Source of the DNA: RGIG6165 sp045545175
Lineage (GTDB): Bacteria > Bacillota > Clostridia > Oscillospirales > Feifaniaceae
Direction of reading: 5' to 3'
Length of the DNA: 22,414 nucleotides
NCBI GenBank assembly: GCA_045545175.1
Contig: JAZQAK010000027.1
Location: forward strand, 1 to 22,414
In this document: piece after piece, positions 1-7,407 of the stretch
Layout of the letters: each line of letters opens with the position of its first letter
How positions within the stretch are numbered: the first letter of the stretch is position 1
The notes under the pieces: generated by a model
Told to the model about the DNA's origin: nothing
Databases searched by the model: none
Seen by the model: the letters and a program-made list of their open reading frames with translations, nothing else
Position numbers and translations under genes: made by a program

Positions 1-435
1 GGTTACAGTTCCCATAACAAAGCCCGATAATACGAGATACGGCAAATACCAGAAAACATCACTTGTTCCCATAAGCAGACTTGCCGCACATATCTGACCT
101 AAATTATGGGATATTCCTCCCGAAATTCCCAAAAGCATATAACTTTTACATTTTGACACGATATACATCACAAAGAGTGACAATAACCCGCCTGCAAGGC
201 TTATCACACCACCCGAAAAGCCTCTCGTTATCATGGCAAACACACCTTTGGATACAACTATGCCAAATGCGTACGGAAACCCCATAATTTCAAGAGCAAA
301 CATTGTAACTATATTTGAAAGACCGAGTTTAACCCCCGGTATCCCCGCTGACGGAACAAGACTTTCAATATATGAAAACGTTATTGCAAGTCCGAACAGT
401 ATTCCGCAAACGGAAGTTTTGTAAGTTTTGTTCAT
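1..435 (-). CDS. Gx transporter family membrane protein (partial, C-terminus off window)
   Basis: Translating the minus strand from the ATG at 435 gives an uninterrupted 145-codon reading frame that runs off the left edge, so the C-terminus is missing. It begins MNKTYKTSVCGILFGLAITF and continues with SYIESLVPSAGIPGVKLGLS and NIVTMFALEIMGFPYAFGIV. The ESL.P..GIPGVKLGL.N pattern is typical of the Gx transporter / heptaprenyl diphosphate synthase component I family (Pfam Hpre_diP_synt_I), small integral membrane proteins resembling ECF transporter S-components. Several hydrophobic membrane segments are visible. The start codon overlaps the stop of the upstream GerA-family gene (ATGA, four bases), so the two are cotranscribed and probably translationally coupled. 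The substrate is unknown; in other Firmicutes such genes often sit near FMN-binding or isoprenoid genes, which cannot be checked here. The family call is fairly firm, the function is not. Confidence 0.75.
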   Translation of the reverse strand, partial: MNKTYKTSVCGILFGLAITFSYIESLVPSAGIPGVKLGLSNIVTMFALEIMGFPYAFGIVVSKGVFAMITRGFSGGVISLAGGLLSLFVMYIVSKCKSYMLLGISGGISHNLGQICAASLLMGTSDVFWYLPYLVLSGFVMGTVT

Positions 436-1823
436 TTACTATTCCCCGTATATGACGTTCTTACCGGCTTTATATCCTTGAAAATGCCTTTTGAATACCG
501 CACTCCGTAAGTTTTTTTGCTGTAAATGAGAATACAATATATAAGAAATACCGCACCTATACCGTAAAGACCGAAAAATCCCCCTGCAAGCACGAATAAA
601 AGCCGAAGCGGTACTGTGCTATCTATCAGCGTCGGCACCATATACGATGCAACTGACGTCAATGCCGCAACAAGCACTACTGCAGGCGAAAGTAATCCGC
701 CTCTTACTGCAGCATCACCTATGATAAGAGAGCCAACAATACTTATTGTATGACCGACAGGTCTTGGTAGCCTGAGCCCCGCTTCACGCATAGTTTCGTA
801 TATGAGCAGTATTATCAGCATTTCGGACGTTATGCCCAGAGGTGTACCCTTCAGCCCCTCTTTAATCGAATCGAGCCAGACGCCCTCTATAAGATGCGGA
901 TGAAACTTTACTATTGCAACGAAAATGCCCGAGCCAAGTAGCGCCATCGCATAAGCGAGGTATCTTAAAAAGCGGATTATGTTGGCATACGTCACTTTAT
1001 AAGAATAATCGTCAAGACTGCTGAAATGGTCCTTGAACAAATACGGCACTATAACAGCATACGGCGTTCCGTCTATCATAATGCCAATTCTTCCGTCCGC
1101 AATCTTCTGGCAGAGGGCATCAGGACGTTCTTCAGGGACTGCCTGCGAAAAAAGAATGCTCGGATGCTCATCGGCAACTATTCTCACAGCACCGCTTTCA
1201 AGCACGATATCCACCGTTTTTTCCTTCAGGCGATCTCGCAACTTGTCAACCGTTCTCATATCGACACGATCACTCATATAGACAAGAGAGCAGTTTGTCT
1301 TTGAGACCTTTCCTATAGGAAATTCCTCAATGCGAAGTTTATCACTCTTGATACGGCGTCTTACCATGGTCTGATTTATCTTTATAGCCTCGGTAAAGCC
1401 CTCTTTAGAGCCCATTATCTGTGCATTTTCGGTAGGTTCACCTATCGATTTAACCATAAATCCCTGCACACCGAGAATTATAACCTTTTCCATACCGTCT
1501 ATTGCTATAGCAGCAAATCCCGAACAAAGAGCGGTATATACGTCCTCAGTATTATCCACTTCTTTCTTTTCACTTGTGATAAAAGCACCGCTGAAAAATT
1601 CTTTATAGAGGTCTTTTCCGCACAGAAACTTCTTGTTCTCAGTGTACAGAATGAAATTGATTATTCCCTGTGTCAGTAGTTCCCTGTTTGTCATATTTTC
1701 AAATGCAATTATCCGAAAAGATATACCGCTTATCTCATTTTCGGTTATGTTAAGATTGGGCGAATTGCCCGAAAGTTCTTTAATATAATCTGCCGTATCT
1801 TTGCTGTTGACAAAAATTTTCAT
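432..1823 (-). CDS. GerA family spore germination protein
   Basis: A 463-residue protein of the GerA/SpoVAF family, inner-membrane subunits of spore germinant receptors. The N-terminal half is soluble and carries the family signature GEPTENAQIMGSKEGFTEAI, followed by NQTMVRRRIKS. The C-terminal half has several membrane segments, including the hallmark RLPRPVGHTISIVGSLIIGD region and then AAVRGGLLSPAVVLVAALTS. The ATG at 1823 is chosen (MKIFVNSK); an in-frame TTG at 1835 is possible but poorly placed relative to the GGGTGATG stretch that can serve as ribosome binding site. The gene overlaps the Gx transporter gene by four bases. No GerB-like permease or GerC-like lipoprotein gene is next to it in the window, so it is either an orphan A-subunit or a SpoVAF-like protein. 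The family assignment is confident; which germinant, if any, is unknown. Confidence 0.9.
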   Translation of the reverse strand: MKIFVNSKDTADYIKELSGNSPNLNITENEISGISFRIIAFENMTNRELLTQGIINFILYTENKKFLCGKDLYKEFFSGAFITSEKKEVDNTEDVYTALCSGFAAIAIDGMEKVIILGVQGFMVKSIGEPTENAQIMGSKEGFTEAIKINQTMVRRRIKSDKLRIEEFPIGKVSKTNCSLVYMSDRVDMRTVDKLRDRLKEKTVDIVLESGAVRIVADEHPSILFSQAVPEERPDALCQKIADGRIGIMIDGTPYAVIVPYLFKDHFSSLDDYSYKVTYANIIRFLRYLAYAMALLGSGIFVAIVKFHPHLIEGVWLDSIKEGLKGTPLGITSEMLIILLIYETMREAGLRLPRPVGHTISIVGSLIIGDAAVRGGLLSPAVVLVAALTSVASYMVPTLIDSTVPLRLLFVLAGGFFGLYGIGAVFLIYCILIYSKKTYGVRYSKGIFKDIKPVRTSYTGNSK

Positions 1824-1888
1824 TACATCACCCAAAGGTTATTTTTGACAGCCTGATAATATTTATTCCTTCATTATAATTTAAATGC

Positions 1889-1918
1889 AAAAAGGAGAAC
1901 GATAACTCGTTCTCCTTT
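1889..1918 (-). terminator. Rho-independent terminator after malic enzyme gene
   Basis: A perfect 12-bp inverted repeat (1891-1902 with 1907-1918, loop of four) is followed on the minus strand by a short U-run. It lies 18 bases past the stop of the malic enzyme gene and separates it from the GerA-family gene. Confidence 0.9.
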
Positions 1919-1935
1919 TAAATATTTTATTGGAG

Positions 1936-3108
1936 TTATATTCTTGCTACGCCGCTTTTTCTTGCCGCTTCTGCCACAGCTGCCGCTACTGCAGGAGCAA
2001 CCTTGGGATCTGTCGGTTCAATGATAATACGGTCTGCACGAAGATCCTTTTCATCAATAAGATCTGCGATTGCATATGCCGCAGCAACCTTCATTTCATC
2101 ATTGATATCGCTTGCACGAACGTCAAGAGCACCCCTGAACACACCGGGGAATGCAAGAAGGTTATTTATCTGATTCGGGAAGTCGGAACGACCTGTTCCT
2201 ACTACTGCCGCACCTGCCGCAATAGCCTCGTCAGGATAAATTTCCGGTACGGGATTTGACATAACAAATACCATAGGATCCTTGCTCATTGAACAAATCA
2301 TATCCTGTGTAATGATGCCGGGACCCGAAAGACCGAATACAACGTCAGCACCAACCATAACGTCAGCAAGAGTGCCTGCAACCTTATTCTTGTTGGTAAT
2401 TTTAGCCATTGCCTCTTTTTCTGCATTAAGACCGTCACGGCCTTCGTAGATAGCACCCTTACGGTCACAGAGAATAACGTCTTTCAGACCGAGTGTCATA
2501 AGAAGACGTGTAACGGCAATAGCTGCCGCACCTGCACCTGAAACTACTGCCTTAAGGTCACTGATATTTCTCTTTGTAAGACGGCATGCACCAATCATAG
2601 CTGCGGCAGAAACGATAGCCGTGCCGTGCTGGTCATCATGGAAAATCGGAATGTCACATACCTCTTTGAGTTTACGTTCAATTTCAAAGCAACGGGGTGC
2701 AGCAATATCCTCAAGGTTGATACCGCCGAAAGAACCCGCAAGAAGAGAAACCGTCTTTACAATTTCATCAACGTCCTTAGAACGAACGCAAAGCGGAAAT
2801 GCATCAACGTCACCAAACGCCTTAAAGAGAACGCATTTTCCTTCCATAACAGGCATACCTGCTTCAGGACCTATATCACCAAGACCGAGAACTGCCGTAC
2901 CGTCTGTAACAACAGCAACAAGGTTTCCACGGCGTGTGTACTTATAACTGAGATCAACGTCTTCACTTATTTTAAGACACGGCTCAGCAACACCCGGCGT
3001 GTAGGCAACAGCGAGATCATCCTTAGTGTTTACGGGACAACGGTAGTTAACCTCTATTTTGCCCTGCCACTCTTCATGTGAGATAAGTGCTTGCTTTTTG
3101 TAATCCAT
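1936..3108 (-). CDS. NAD-dependent malic enzyme
   Basis: A 390-residue malic enzyme, converting malate to pyruvate and CO2 with reduction of NAD(P)+ in the cytoplasm. The N-terminal malic domain has AYTPGVAEPC (catalytic-type Tyr36), GKCVLFKAFGDVDAFP (Lys91), LEDIAAP (Glu133, Asp134) and FHDDQHGTA (Asp158, Asp159), which match the catalytic and metal-binding positions of the family. A Rossmann NAD-binding domain follows, with VVSGAGAAAIA at about 189-199. The length fits the short bacterial form without a phosphotransacetylase extension. The start is ATG at 3108 behind GAAGGAAG, seven bases away; an ATG five bases upstream is out of frame. It has its own promoter and terminator, so it is monocistronic. 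It diverges from a serine dehydratase gene that also makes pyruvate. NAD preference is inferred from family, not proved. Confidence 0.95.
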   Translation of the reverse strand: MDYKKQALISHEEWQGKIEVNYRCPVNTKDDLAVAYTPGVAEPCLKISEDVDLSYKYTRRGNLVAVVTDGTAVLGLGDIGPEAGMPVMEGKCVLFKAFGDVDAFPLCVRSKDVDEIVKTVSLLAGSFGGINLEDIAAPRCFEIERKLKEVCDIPIFHDDQHGTAIVSAAAMIGACRLTKRNISDLKAVVSGAGAAAIAVTRLLMTLGLKDVILCDRKGAIYEGRDGLNAEKEAMAKITNKNKVAGTLADVMVGADVVFGLSGPGIITQDMICSMSKDPMVFVMSNPVPEIYPDEAIAAGAAVVGTGRSDFPNQINNLLAFPGVFRGALDVRASDINDEMKVAAAYAIADLIDEKDLRADRIIIEPTDPKVAPAVAAAVAEAARKSGVARI

Positions 3109-3142
3109 AACATAACTTCCTTCTATATAATTTATCGTTTAT

Positions 3143-3171
3143 ATATTATCACTTATTTTGATATTTTGCAA
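3143..3171 (-). promoter_or_regulatory. Sigma-A type promoter for malic enzyme gene
   Basis: On the minus strand TTGCAA (3166-3171) and TAATAT (3143-3148) are separated by 17 bases, about 35 bases before the malic enzyme start. Confidence 0.7.
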
Positions 3172-3196
3172 TGAGTAATGAAAAAGATATAAAATT

Positions 3197-3211
3197 TCAA
3201 CTTGTAGTTGA
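3197..3211. promoter_or_regulatory. Candidate operator between the divergent malic enzyme and HTH-serine dehydratase genes
   Basis: A perfect inverted repeat TCAACT-TGT-AGTTGA sits just upstream of the -35 of the HTH-serine dehydratase promoter. The half-site recurs as GTTGA at 3220-3224, at the -35 itself, and as AGTTGA at 3247-3252, at the -10. It could bind the HTH domain encoded by the adjacent gene; that is inference. Confidence 0.5.
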
Positions 3212-3220
3212 TTATTTTTG

Positions 3221-3249
3221 TTGAAAATAGTTAGTTTTTACTTTATAGT
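3221..3249 (+). promoter_or_regulatory. Sigma-A type promoter for HTH-serine dehydratase gene
   Basis: TTGAAA (3221-3226), a 17-base spacer and TATAGT (3244-3249) lie 42 bases before the chosen start codon. Confidence 0.75.
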
Positions 3250-3291
3250 TGAGATATGCTATGTTAAAATGGAAATTAAAGAGGTGTGTTT

Positions 3292-4725
3292 ATGGAAAAA
3301 TTCTGCCCGAAGGCAATAACTACTCTGAGACGTAAAAACAAGATGTCTCAGAAGACACTCAGTGAATATTTGGGAATCAGTAACAGGGCTGTTTCAAAAT
3401 GGGAAAACGGCCTGTCACAGCCGTCTGCAAAACATATTTATGCTCTGTCAAAAACCTTCAACGTTCCAATGGATTATTTTTACGAAAAGACAAATGTCAA
3501 AGTTGTCAAAGCAGCCCCCGTTGGAATGACATCAGTTGCAGAGATTTACAAAATCGGAAGAGGCCCTTCGAGTTCTCATACCATAGGTCCTGAAAGAATA
3601 TGCAAAATATTCAAAGCTAATAATCCTGACGCCGATTTTTTCAAAGTTATACTTTACGGTTCTCTTGCTAAAACCGGTAAAGGTCACGGAACGGATACCG
3701 TAATAAAGAAAACTCTCTCTCCCACTCAATGTGAAATAGAGTTTAATTACGTTGAAGAAAATCTTCCCCATCCGAACACTATGACTATTACAGCCTGCAA
3801 GAATAACTCCGAAACATGCAAAGAAACGTTTTACAGTATAGGCGGAGGGTATATTCTTTCCGAGAATTCTTCACCCGAGGAAGAAAAAATAGTATATTCC
3901 CACAAAAAATTTACCGAAATAGCTGAATATTGCAAAGACAAAAAAATAAGGCTTTGGGAATACGTACTCGAAAACGAAACAACTGAAATAGAAAAGTATC
4001 TGAAAACTGTCTGGGAAACTATGAAAGCCGCTATTGAATCCGGTCTTGAAATGGACGGTATTCTACCGGGCGGTCTTGAACTTCAAAGAAAAGCAAAAAC
4101 CCTGTATAACAGTCAGTATATGAGCGAATCACCGGAAACCAGAGAAAACAGAATCGTATGTTCTTACGCTTTTGCTGTCAGTGAACAGAACGCTTCAGGT
4201 GAAACGATAGTTACGGCGCCTACCTGTGGTGCAGCAGGCGTACTCCCCTCTGTATTATATTATCAGCAGAAAAAACACGATTTCAGTGACACACAGATTA
4301 TCCGTGCTCTCATGACAGCGGGGTTAATTGGCAATCTGATTAAAACAAATGCTTCAATATCAGGTGCTGAATGCGGTTGTCAGGCTGAAATAGGAAGTGC
4401 ATGTGCAATGGCATCCGCTGCTCTTGCCGAACTGTTCGAACTGAGCATTGATAAAATCGAATATGCCGCAGAAATTGCAATTGAGCATCATCTCGGTCTG
4501 ACGTGTGACCCGATTTGCGGTTTGGTTCAGATTCCCTGTATCGAGCGAAATGCCGTTGCGGCAATGAGGGCTATTAACGCCGTAAACCTTGCCGATTTTC
4601 TGTGGAGTACAAGAAGGATTTCGTTAGACAACGTTATCAAAGCAATGAAAGAAACCGGTCACGACCTGTTGACTCCTTATAAAGAAACCTCCGAGGCCGG
4701 ACTTGCAAAAATCAAACTTAAATAA
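3292..4725 (+). CDS. L-serine dehydratase (iron-sulfur) with N-terminal XRE helix-turn-helix domain
   Basis: A 477-residue fusion. Residues about 8-64 form a Cro/CI-type helix-turn-helix (KTLSEYLGISNRAVSKWENG, the usual Q.-LA..LGIS...vSKWE pattern). From about residue 78 follows a complete single-chain iron-sulfur L-serine ammonia-lyase: the beta-like domain (SVAEIYKIGRGPSSSHTIGP) and then the alpha-like domain with TAPTCGAAGVLP. Cys363, Cys405 and Cys416 are spaced 42 and 11 apart, as expected for [4Fe-4S] ligands of this family. The reaction is serine to pyruvate and ammonia. The ATG at 3292 follows GAGGTG at five bases; the GTG at 3286 overlaps that site and is less likely. The promoter region carries repeats that could be its operator, so the protein may control its own gene in response to serine or cluster state (inference). 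The stop directly abuts the stop of the convergent DUF3810 gene. Confidence 0.92.
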   Translation: MEKFCPKAITTLRRKNKMSQKTLSEYLGISNRAVSKWENGLSQPSAKHIYALSKTFNVPMDYFYEKTNVKVVKAAPVGMTSVAEIYKIGRGPSSSHTIGPERICKIFKANNPDADFFKVILYGSLAKTGKGHGTDTVIKKTLSPTQCEIEFNYVEENLPHPNTMTITACKNNSETCKETFYSIGGGYILSENSSPEEEKIVYSHKKFTEIAEYCKDKKIRLWEYVLENETTEIEKYLKTVWETMKAAIESGLEMDGILPGGLELQRKAKTLYNSQYMSESPETRENRIVCSYAFAVSEQNASGETIVTAPTCGAAGVLPSVLYYQQKKHDFSDTQIIRALMTAGLIGNLIKTNASISGAECGCQAEIGSACAMASAALAELFELSIDKIEYAAEIAIEHHLGLTCDPICGLVQIPCIERNAVAAMRAINAVNLADFLWSTRRISLDNVIKAMKETGHDLLTPYKETSEAGLAKIKLK

Positions 4726-5784
4726 TTACTTCTGCTCATACCACTTAAGTAGCAGTTCCACTACCAAGTTATAACTCTCTGTCCCTTCCTGACCTGATAG
4801 TTTCAAATGAACGTCATTTACAAATTCACCGATTTTCGAACTTGTTCCTTCGTACGAATCAATGTGTTCGTTATTGATACGCAGGTCCTCTAGAACACCT
4901 TCACTCATCGTCTGTACGACGTGTGCACACTTTTCGGGCGAATCCTTATACAGCGCATTTATGCAGTATATCATTGCCTCGAAATTTGCAGAATATTTTA
5001 TCTGTGCGTCGTCTGTTTCCATACATATCAGATATGCAAAAAAGTTTGCCTCATCTTCCCTCGCGACAAACGTACTGTGTGCCATTTCATGCGCCATTGT
5101 AAAAGGAATCACGAAATCGGGATTATCCGTACTGATATGTGCTTCTGCCGTAAACGGCATATAAATTCCGGTTATCGAAAAATGCGATAACGGTACGGAG
5201 AATATGCTTTTCTTCGGTCTTGAAGGCTTACCTTTCAGATAATCATACTTATCGGTCGCTGTTTTGAAAGCCGTTTTGATTTTACGTGCAGTGTCTTCAA
5301 AATCGAATTCACCTGCAAGTTTGCGGTTTTCATTTGCCTCCTGCACGATGTGCAAGGTCATCTCGTACAGCATATCCGTATCGCTTATTTTCACGCCGTC
5401 ATACATTACGTCAATAACAGGTGTTCGCATACAAGGCAATCCGTACAACGCAAGATACAGGCTAAGCAGTATACTTGCCGTAAGAGTGAGCATACTTCCC
5501 TGTGACAGCCAAAATTCTCTGTCCGTATATTCTTTTGTTTTCTTTACCGTCATTGCAACGTAAAGAGCAAAAAGCGGGATAAGCAGAATAAGAAATATCT
5601 CAAAAAACGAAATCGGCAATATCGAATTCAGCGCTTTCATAGGTGCACTTATAATTCTTGCTGACGGAACGAATACGTAATCCGCCGCAAGAGAGGTTAT
5701 TTTGCAGGACACGTATGAGATAATACACAATGCAAATATCAGTCCTGCTATTACAAAACGTTTTTTTGCTTTTTTTACAATCAT
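4726..5784 (-). CDS. DUF3810-type membrane-anchored zinc metallopeptidase-like protein
   Basis: A 352-residue protein with about three N-terminal membrane segments (roughly residues 10-30, 58-80 and 97-117) followed by a large soluble domain. Residues 229-250 contain TMAHEMAHSTFVAREDEANF: a HExxH zinc site (His232, Glu233, His236) and a downstream Glu at about 245, the zincin arrangement. The organisation and length fit the DUF3810 family. It probably acts on an extracytoplasmic or membrane-associated substrate, but none is known and peptidase activity is inferred from the motif. The start is ATG at 5784 behind AGGTGA, six bases away. It ends back to back with the serine dehydratase gene with no intergenic base, and it diverges from the Lrp-type regulator gene across an interval containing a long inverted repeat. 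Confidence 0.8.
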   Translation of the reverse strand: MIVKKAKKRFVIAGLIFALCIISYVSCKITSLAADYVFVPSARIISAPMKALNSILPISFFEIFLILLIPLFALYVAMTVKKTKEYTDREFWLSQGSMLTLTASILLSLYLALYGLPCMRTPVIDVMYDGVKISDTDMLYEMTLHIVQEANENRKLAGEFDFEDTARKIKTAFKTATDKYDYLKGKPSRPKKSIFSVPLSHFSITGIYMPFTAEAHISTDNPDFVIPFTMAHEMAHSTFVAREDEANFFAYLICMETDDAQIKYSANFEAMIYCINALYKDSPEKCAHVVQTMSEGVLEDLRINNEHIDSYEGTSSKIGEFVNDVHLKLSGQEGTESYNLVVELLLKWYEQK

Positions 5785-5813
5785 AGAAACTCACCTGTTT
5801 TGCCATTCTTATT

Positions 5814-5839
5814 ATAATATTACCACATTGTAATATTAT
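5814..5839. promoter_or_regulatory. Long perfect inverted repeat at the DUF3810 promoter (candidate operator)
   Basis: Two perfect 10-bp arms (ATAATATTAC and GTAATATTAT) flank a six-base centre. On the minus strand the repeat includes an extended -10-like element (TGGTAATAT), so a protein bound here would block the DUF3810 gene. The divergent Lrp/AsnC regulator gene begins about 155 bases away and is the obvious candidate binder, by inference. Confidence 0.6.
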
Positions 5840-5934
5840 GAGAAACACTTTATTATTTTTGCAACAGTAAGCCTGTTTTCCTAAACTTTATAATCTTTAT
5901 CTTAAATTATTAAAGTTTATTTATGCCAAAACTA

Positions 5935-5963
5935 TTGATTATTAGTCAGGCATATATTATAAT
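5935..5963 (+). promoter_or_regulatory. Sigma-A type promoter for Lrp/AsnC regulator
   Basis: TTGATT (5935-5940), a 17-base spacer and a perfect TATAAT (5958-5963). The predicted transcript start falls about 25 bases before the ATG at 5995, which supports that start over the upstream in-frame ATG at 5923. Confidence 0.8.
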
Positions 5964-5994
5964 AAAAATATTATTAAGAAACGGAGTAACATTA

Positions 5995-6447
5995 ATGGAC
6001 AACATAGACAGACAGATAATCAGTATTCTTCAGAAAGATGCACGAACACCTTTGAAGGATATTGCCAAGGAAGTATTTTTGTCATCACCCTCCGTTTCGG
6101 CAAGAATTGAAAAGTTGCAGAACGAAGGTATAATTCACGGATACAGTGCAATTGTTGACCAGGTAAAACTTGGTTATCACATAAAGGCATTTATACATCT
6201 TGCCATGGATCCTATTCAAAAACCCGAATTCTATACTTATATTGAAAAATGCCCCTGCATTCTCGAATGTAACTGTATAACAGGCTTGTATTCAATGCTT
6301 CTTAAAGTCGTATTTACAAGCACGAATGAACTTGATGCATTTGTAAACGAACTTCAGCGTTTCGGAAAAACGGATACACAAATCGTTTTCTCTACCCCGA
6401 TAGAGCCGAGAAACGTTCAGGTATTCAGAGAAGAAATTGAAGAATAA
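5995..6447 (+). CDS. Lrp/AsnC family transcriptional regulator
   Basis: A 150-residue protein with the standard Lrp layout. The N-terminal winged helix-turn-helix (MDNIDRQIISILQKDARTPL, then VFLSSPSVSARIEKLQNEGI) is followed by an alpha/beta effector-binding RAM domain from about residue 65 to 145. These proteins form dimers and octamers that sense amino acids or related metabolites and control nearby transport or metabolic genes as well as themselves. The ATG at 5995 is chosen because Lrp proteins begin at this point, GGAG lies nine bases upstream, and the promoter -10 lies between this ATG and the upstream alternative. It stands alone, divergent from the DUF3810 gene and convergent with the SDR gene across a shared terminator. 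The effector is unknown. Confidence 0.92.
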   Translation: MDNIDRQIISILQKDARTPLKDIAKEVFLSSPSVSARIEKLQNEGIIHGYSAIVDQVKLGYHIKAFIHLAMDPIQKPEFYTYIEKCPCILECNCITGLYSMLLKVVFTSTNELDAFVNELQRFGKTDTQIVFSTPIEPRNVQVFREEIEE

Positions 6448-6453
6448 AAAAAG

Positions 6454-6482
6454 ACCTCCATAATCCTGACGGATATGGAGGT
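6454..6482. terminator. Bidirectional terminator between convergent regulator and SDR genes
   Basis: The arms ACCTCCAT and ATGGAGGT form a stem extended by ATCC/GGAT with one bulge. It is preceded by A6 and followed by T6, so it can end both transcripts. Confidence 0.9.
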
Positions 6483-6491
6483 TATTTTTTC

Positions 6492-7292
6492 TTACGGACG
6501 GAGTCCCATTCCGCCTTCAAGCGTTACCGTTTCACCGTTCATAAACTTAAAGTCAGGTGATGCAAGCTGTACGCAAACTCTGCCGATTTCAAGTTCGGGG
6601 TCGCCGAAATGACCTGCGGGAGGCATATGAACGTTTGCTTTGAATGCTTCGGGATATGCCTTTTCAAAGTTTTCAAGCTGTGCAGTCCATGCAAGAGGAC
6701 ACACGACGTTGGTATTTATTCCGTCACCTGCCCACTCAGTAGCAGCAACTCTCGAAAGACCTCTTATACCCTCTTTTGCGGCAGCGTACGAGCACTGACC
6801 GTAATTACCGAAAAGGCCTGCACCTGATGCAAAGTTAATAATGCTGCCCTTCGTTTCTTTAAGATAGGGATAGCACGCCTTCATATAATAGAAGGTCGCA
6901 TAAAGACCTGAATACATAGCAAGATTGAACTGTTCAGTAGTATGATCCTGTATCGTTACACCTGATGCAGATGCCTGAGCATTGTTGATAAGAACGTCTA
7001 TTCTTCCAAACTCATCCATTGCTTTCTGTGCAACGCCTTTTGCGATTGCTTCATTGTCTGCACCGTCAGATATGTCTGCCTGCAGAGCCAGAACCTTTAT
7101 ATTGTAAAGACGCTCAAGTTCTTCCTTTGCCTTTTCAAGTTTAGCAACGTTTCTACCCGTTATTACGAGATTTGCCCCTTCTTTAGCATAGGCAGTTGCA
7201 ATGCCGTAACCAATAGAACCGCATCTGCCGTCCGAAAGAACGGAATAACCTGCACCTGTAATAATGGCTGTTTTACCTTTCAAAAAACTCAT
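6492..7292 (-). CDS. SDR family NAD(P)-dependent oxidoreductase
   Basis: A 266-residue classical short-chain dehydrogenase/reductase, cytoplasmic. Cofactor and catalytic elements are visible: ITGAG at 11-15, Asp73, NNA at 103-105, Ser156 (INFAS) and Tyr169-x-x-x-Lys173 (YAAAK). Arg47 after strand two (VITGRN) suggests a preference for NADP(H). Two oddities are an insertion of about ten residues inside the glycine-rich loop (ITGAGYSVLSDGRCGSIGYG) and NNAQ instead of NNAG. The start is ATG at 7292 behind AAAGGAGAA. The gene has its own promoter and follows the terminator of the GpsA-like gene, so it is a separate unit. The substrate cannot be told; a polyol, sugar or acyl chain reductase role is equally possible. 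Confidence 0.9.
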   Translation of the reverse strand: MSFLKGKTAIITGAGYSVLSDGRCGSIGYGIATAYAKEGANLVITGRNVAKLEKAKEELERLYNIKVLALQADISDGADNEAIAKGVAQKAMDEFGRIDVLINNAQASASGVTIQDHTTEQFNLAMYSGLYATFYYMKACYPYLKETKGSIINFASGAGLFGNYGQCSYAAAKEGIRGLSRVAATEWAGDGINTNVVCPLAWTAQLENFEKAYPEAFKANVHMPPAGHFGDPELEIGRVCVQLASPDFKFMNGETVTLEGGMGLRP

Positions 7293-7323
7293 ATATGTAT
7301 TCTCCTTTACCGCTTTTTTATAT

Positions 7324-7352
7324 ATTTTACCACGATGAACGTGTCTTGTAAA
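7324..7352 (-). promoter_or_regulatory. Extended -10 promoter for the SDR gene
   Basis: On the minus strand TTTACA (7347-7352), a 17-base spacer and TAAAAT (7324-7329) preceded by TGG. The spacer itself contains a small dyad (CACG/CGTG). Confidence 0.65.
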
Positions 7353-7365
7353 TGCATAAATAAAA

Positions 7366-7396
7366 AACCACCCTGAGAGTTTTCTCAGAGTGGTTT
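7366..7396 (-). terminator. Terminator after the GpsA-like gene
   Basis: A stem of about 12 bp (ACCACTCTGAGA pairing with TCTCAGGGTGGT, minus strand) ends in a run of U. It lies 12 bases past the stop of the GpsA-like gene. Confidence 0.9.
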
Positions 7397-7407
7397 TATT
7401 AGTTAGT

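Noticed and set aside
233..424. 63-codon plus-strand open frame
   Set aside because: It is antisense to the clearly coding Gx transporter frame and has no ribosome binding site.
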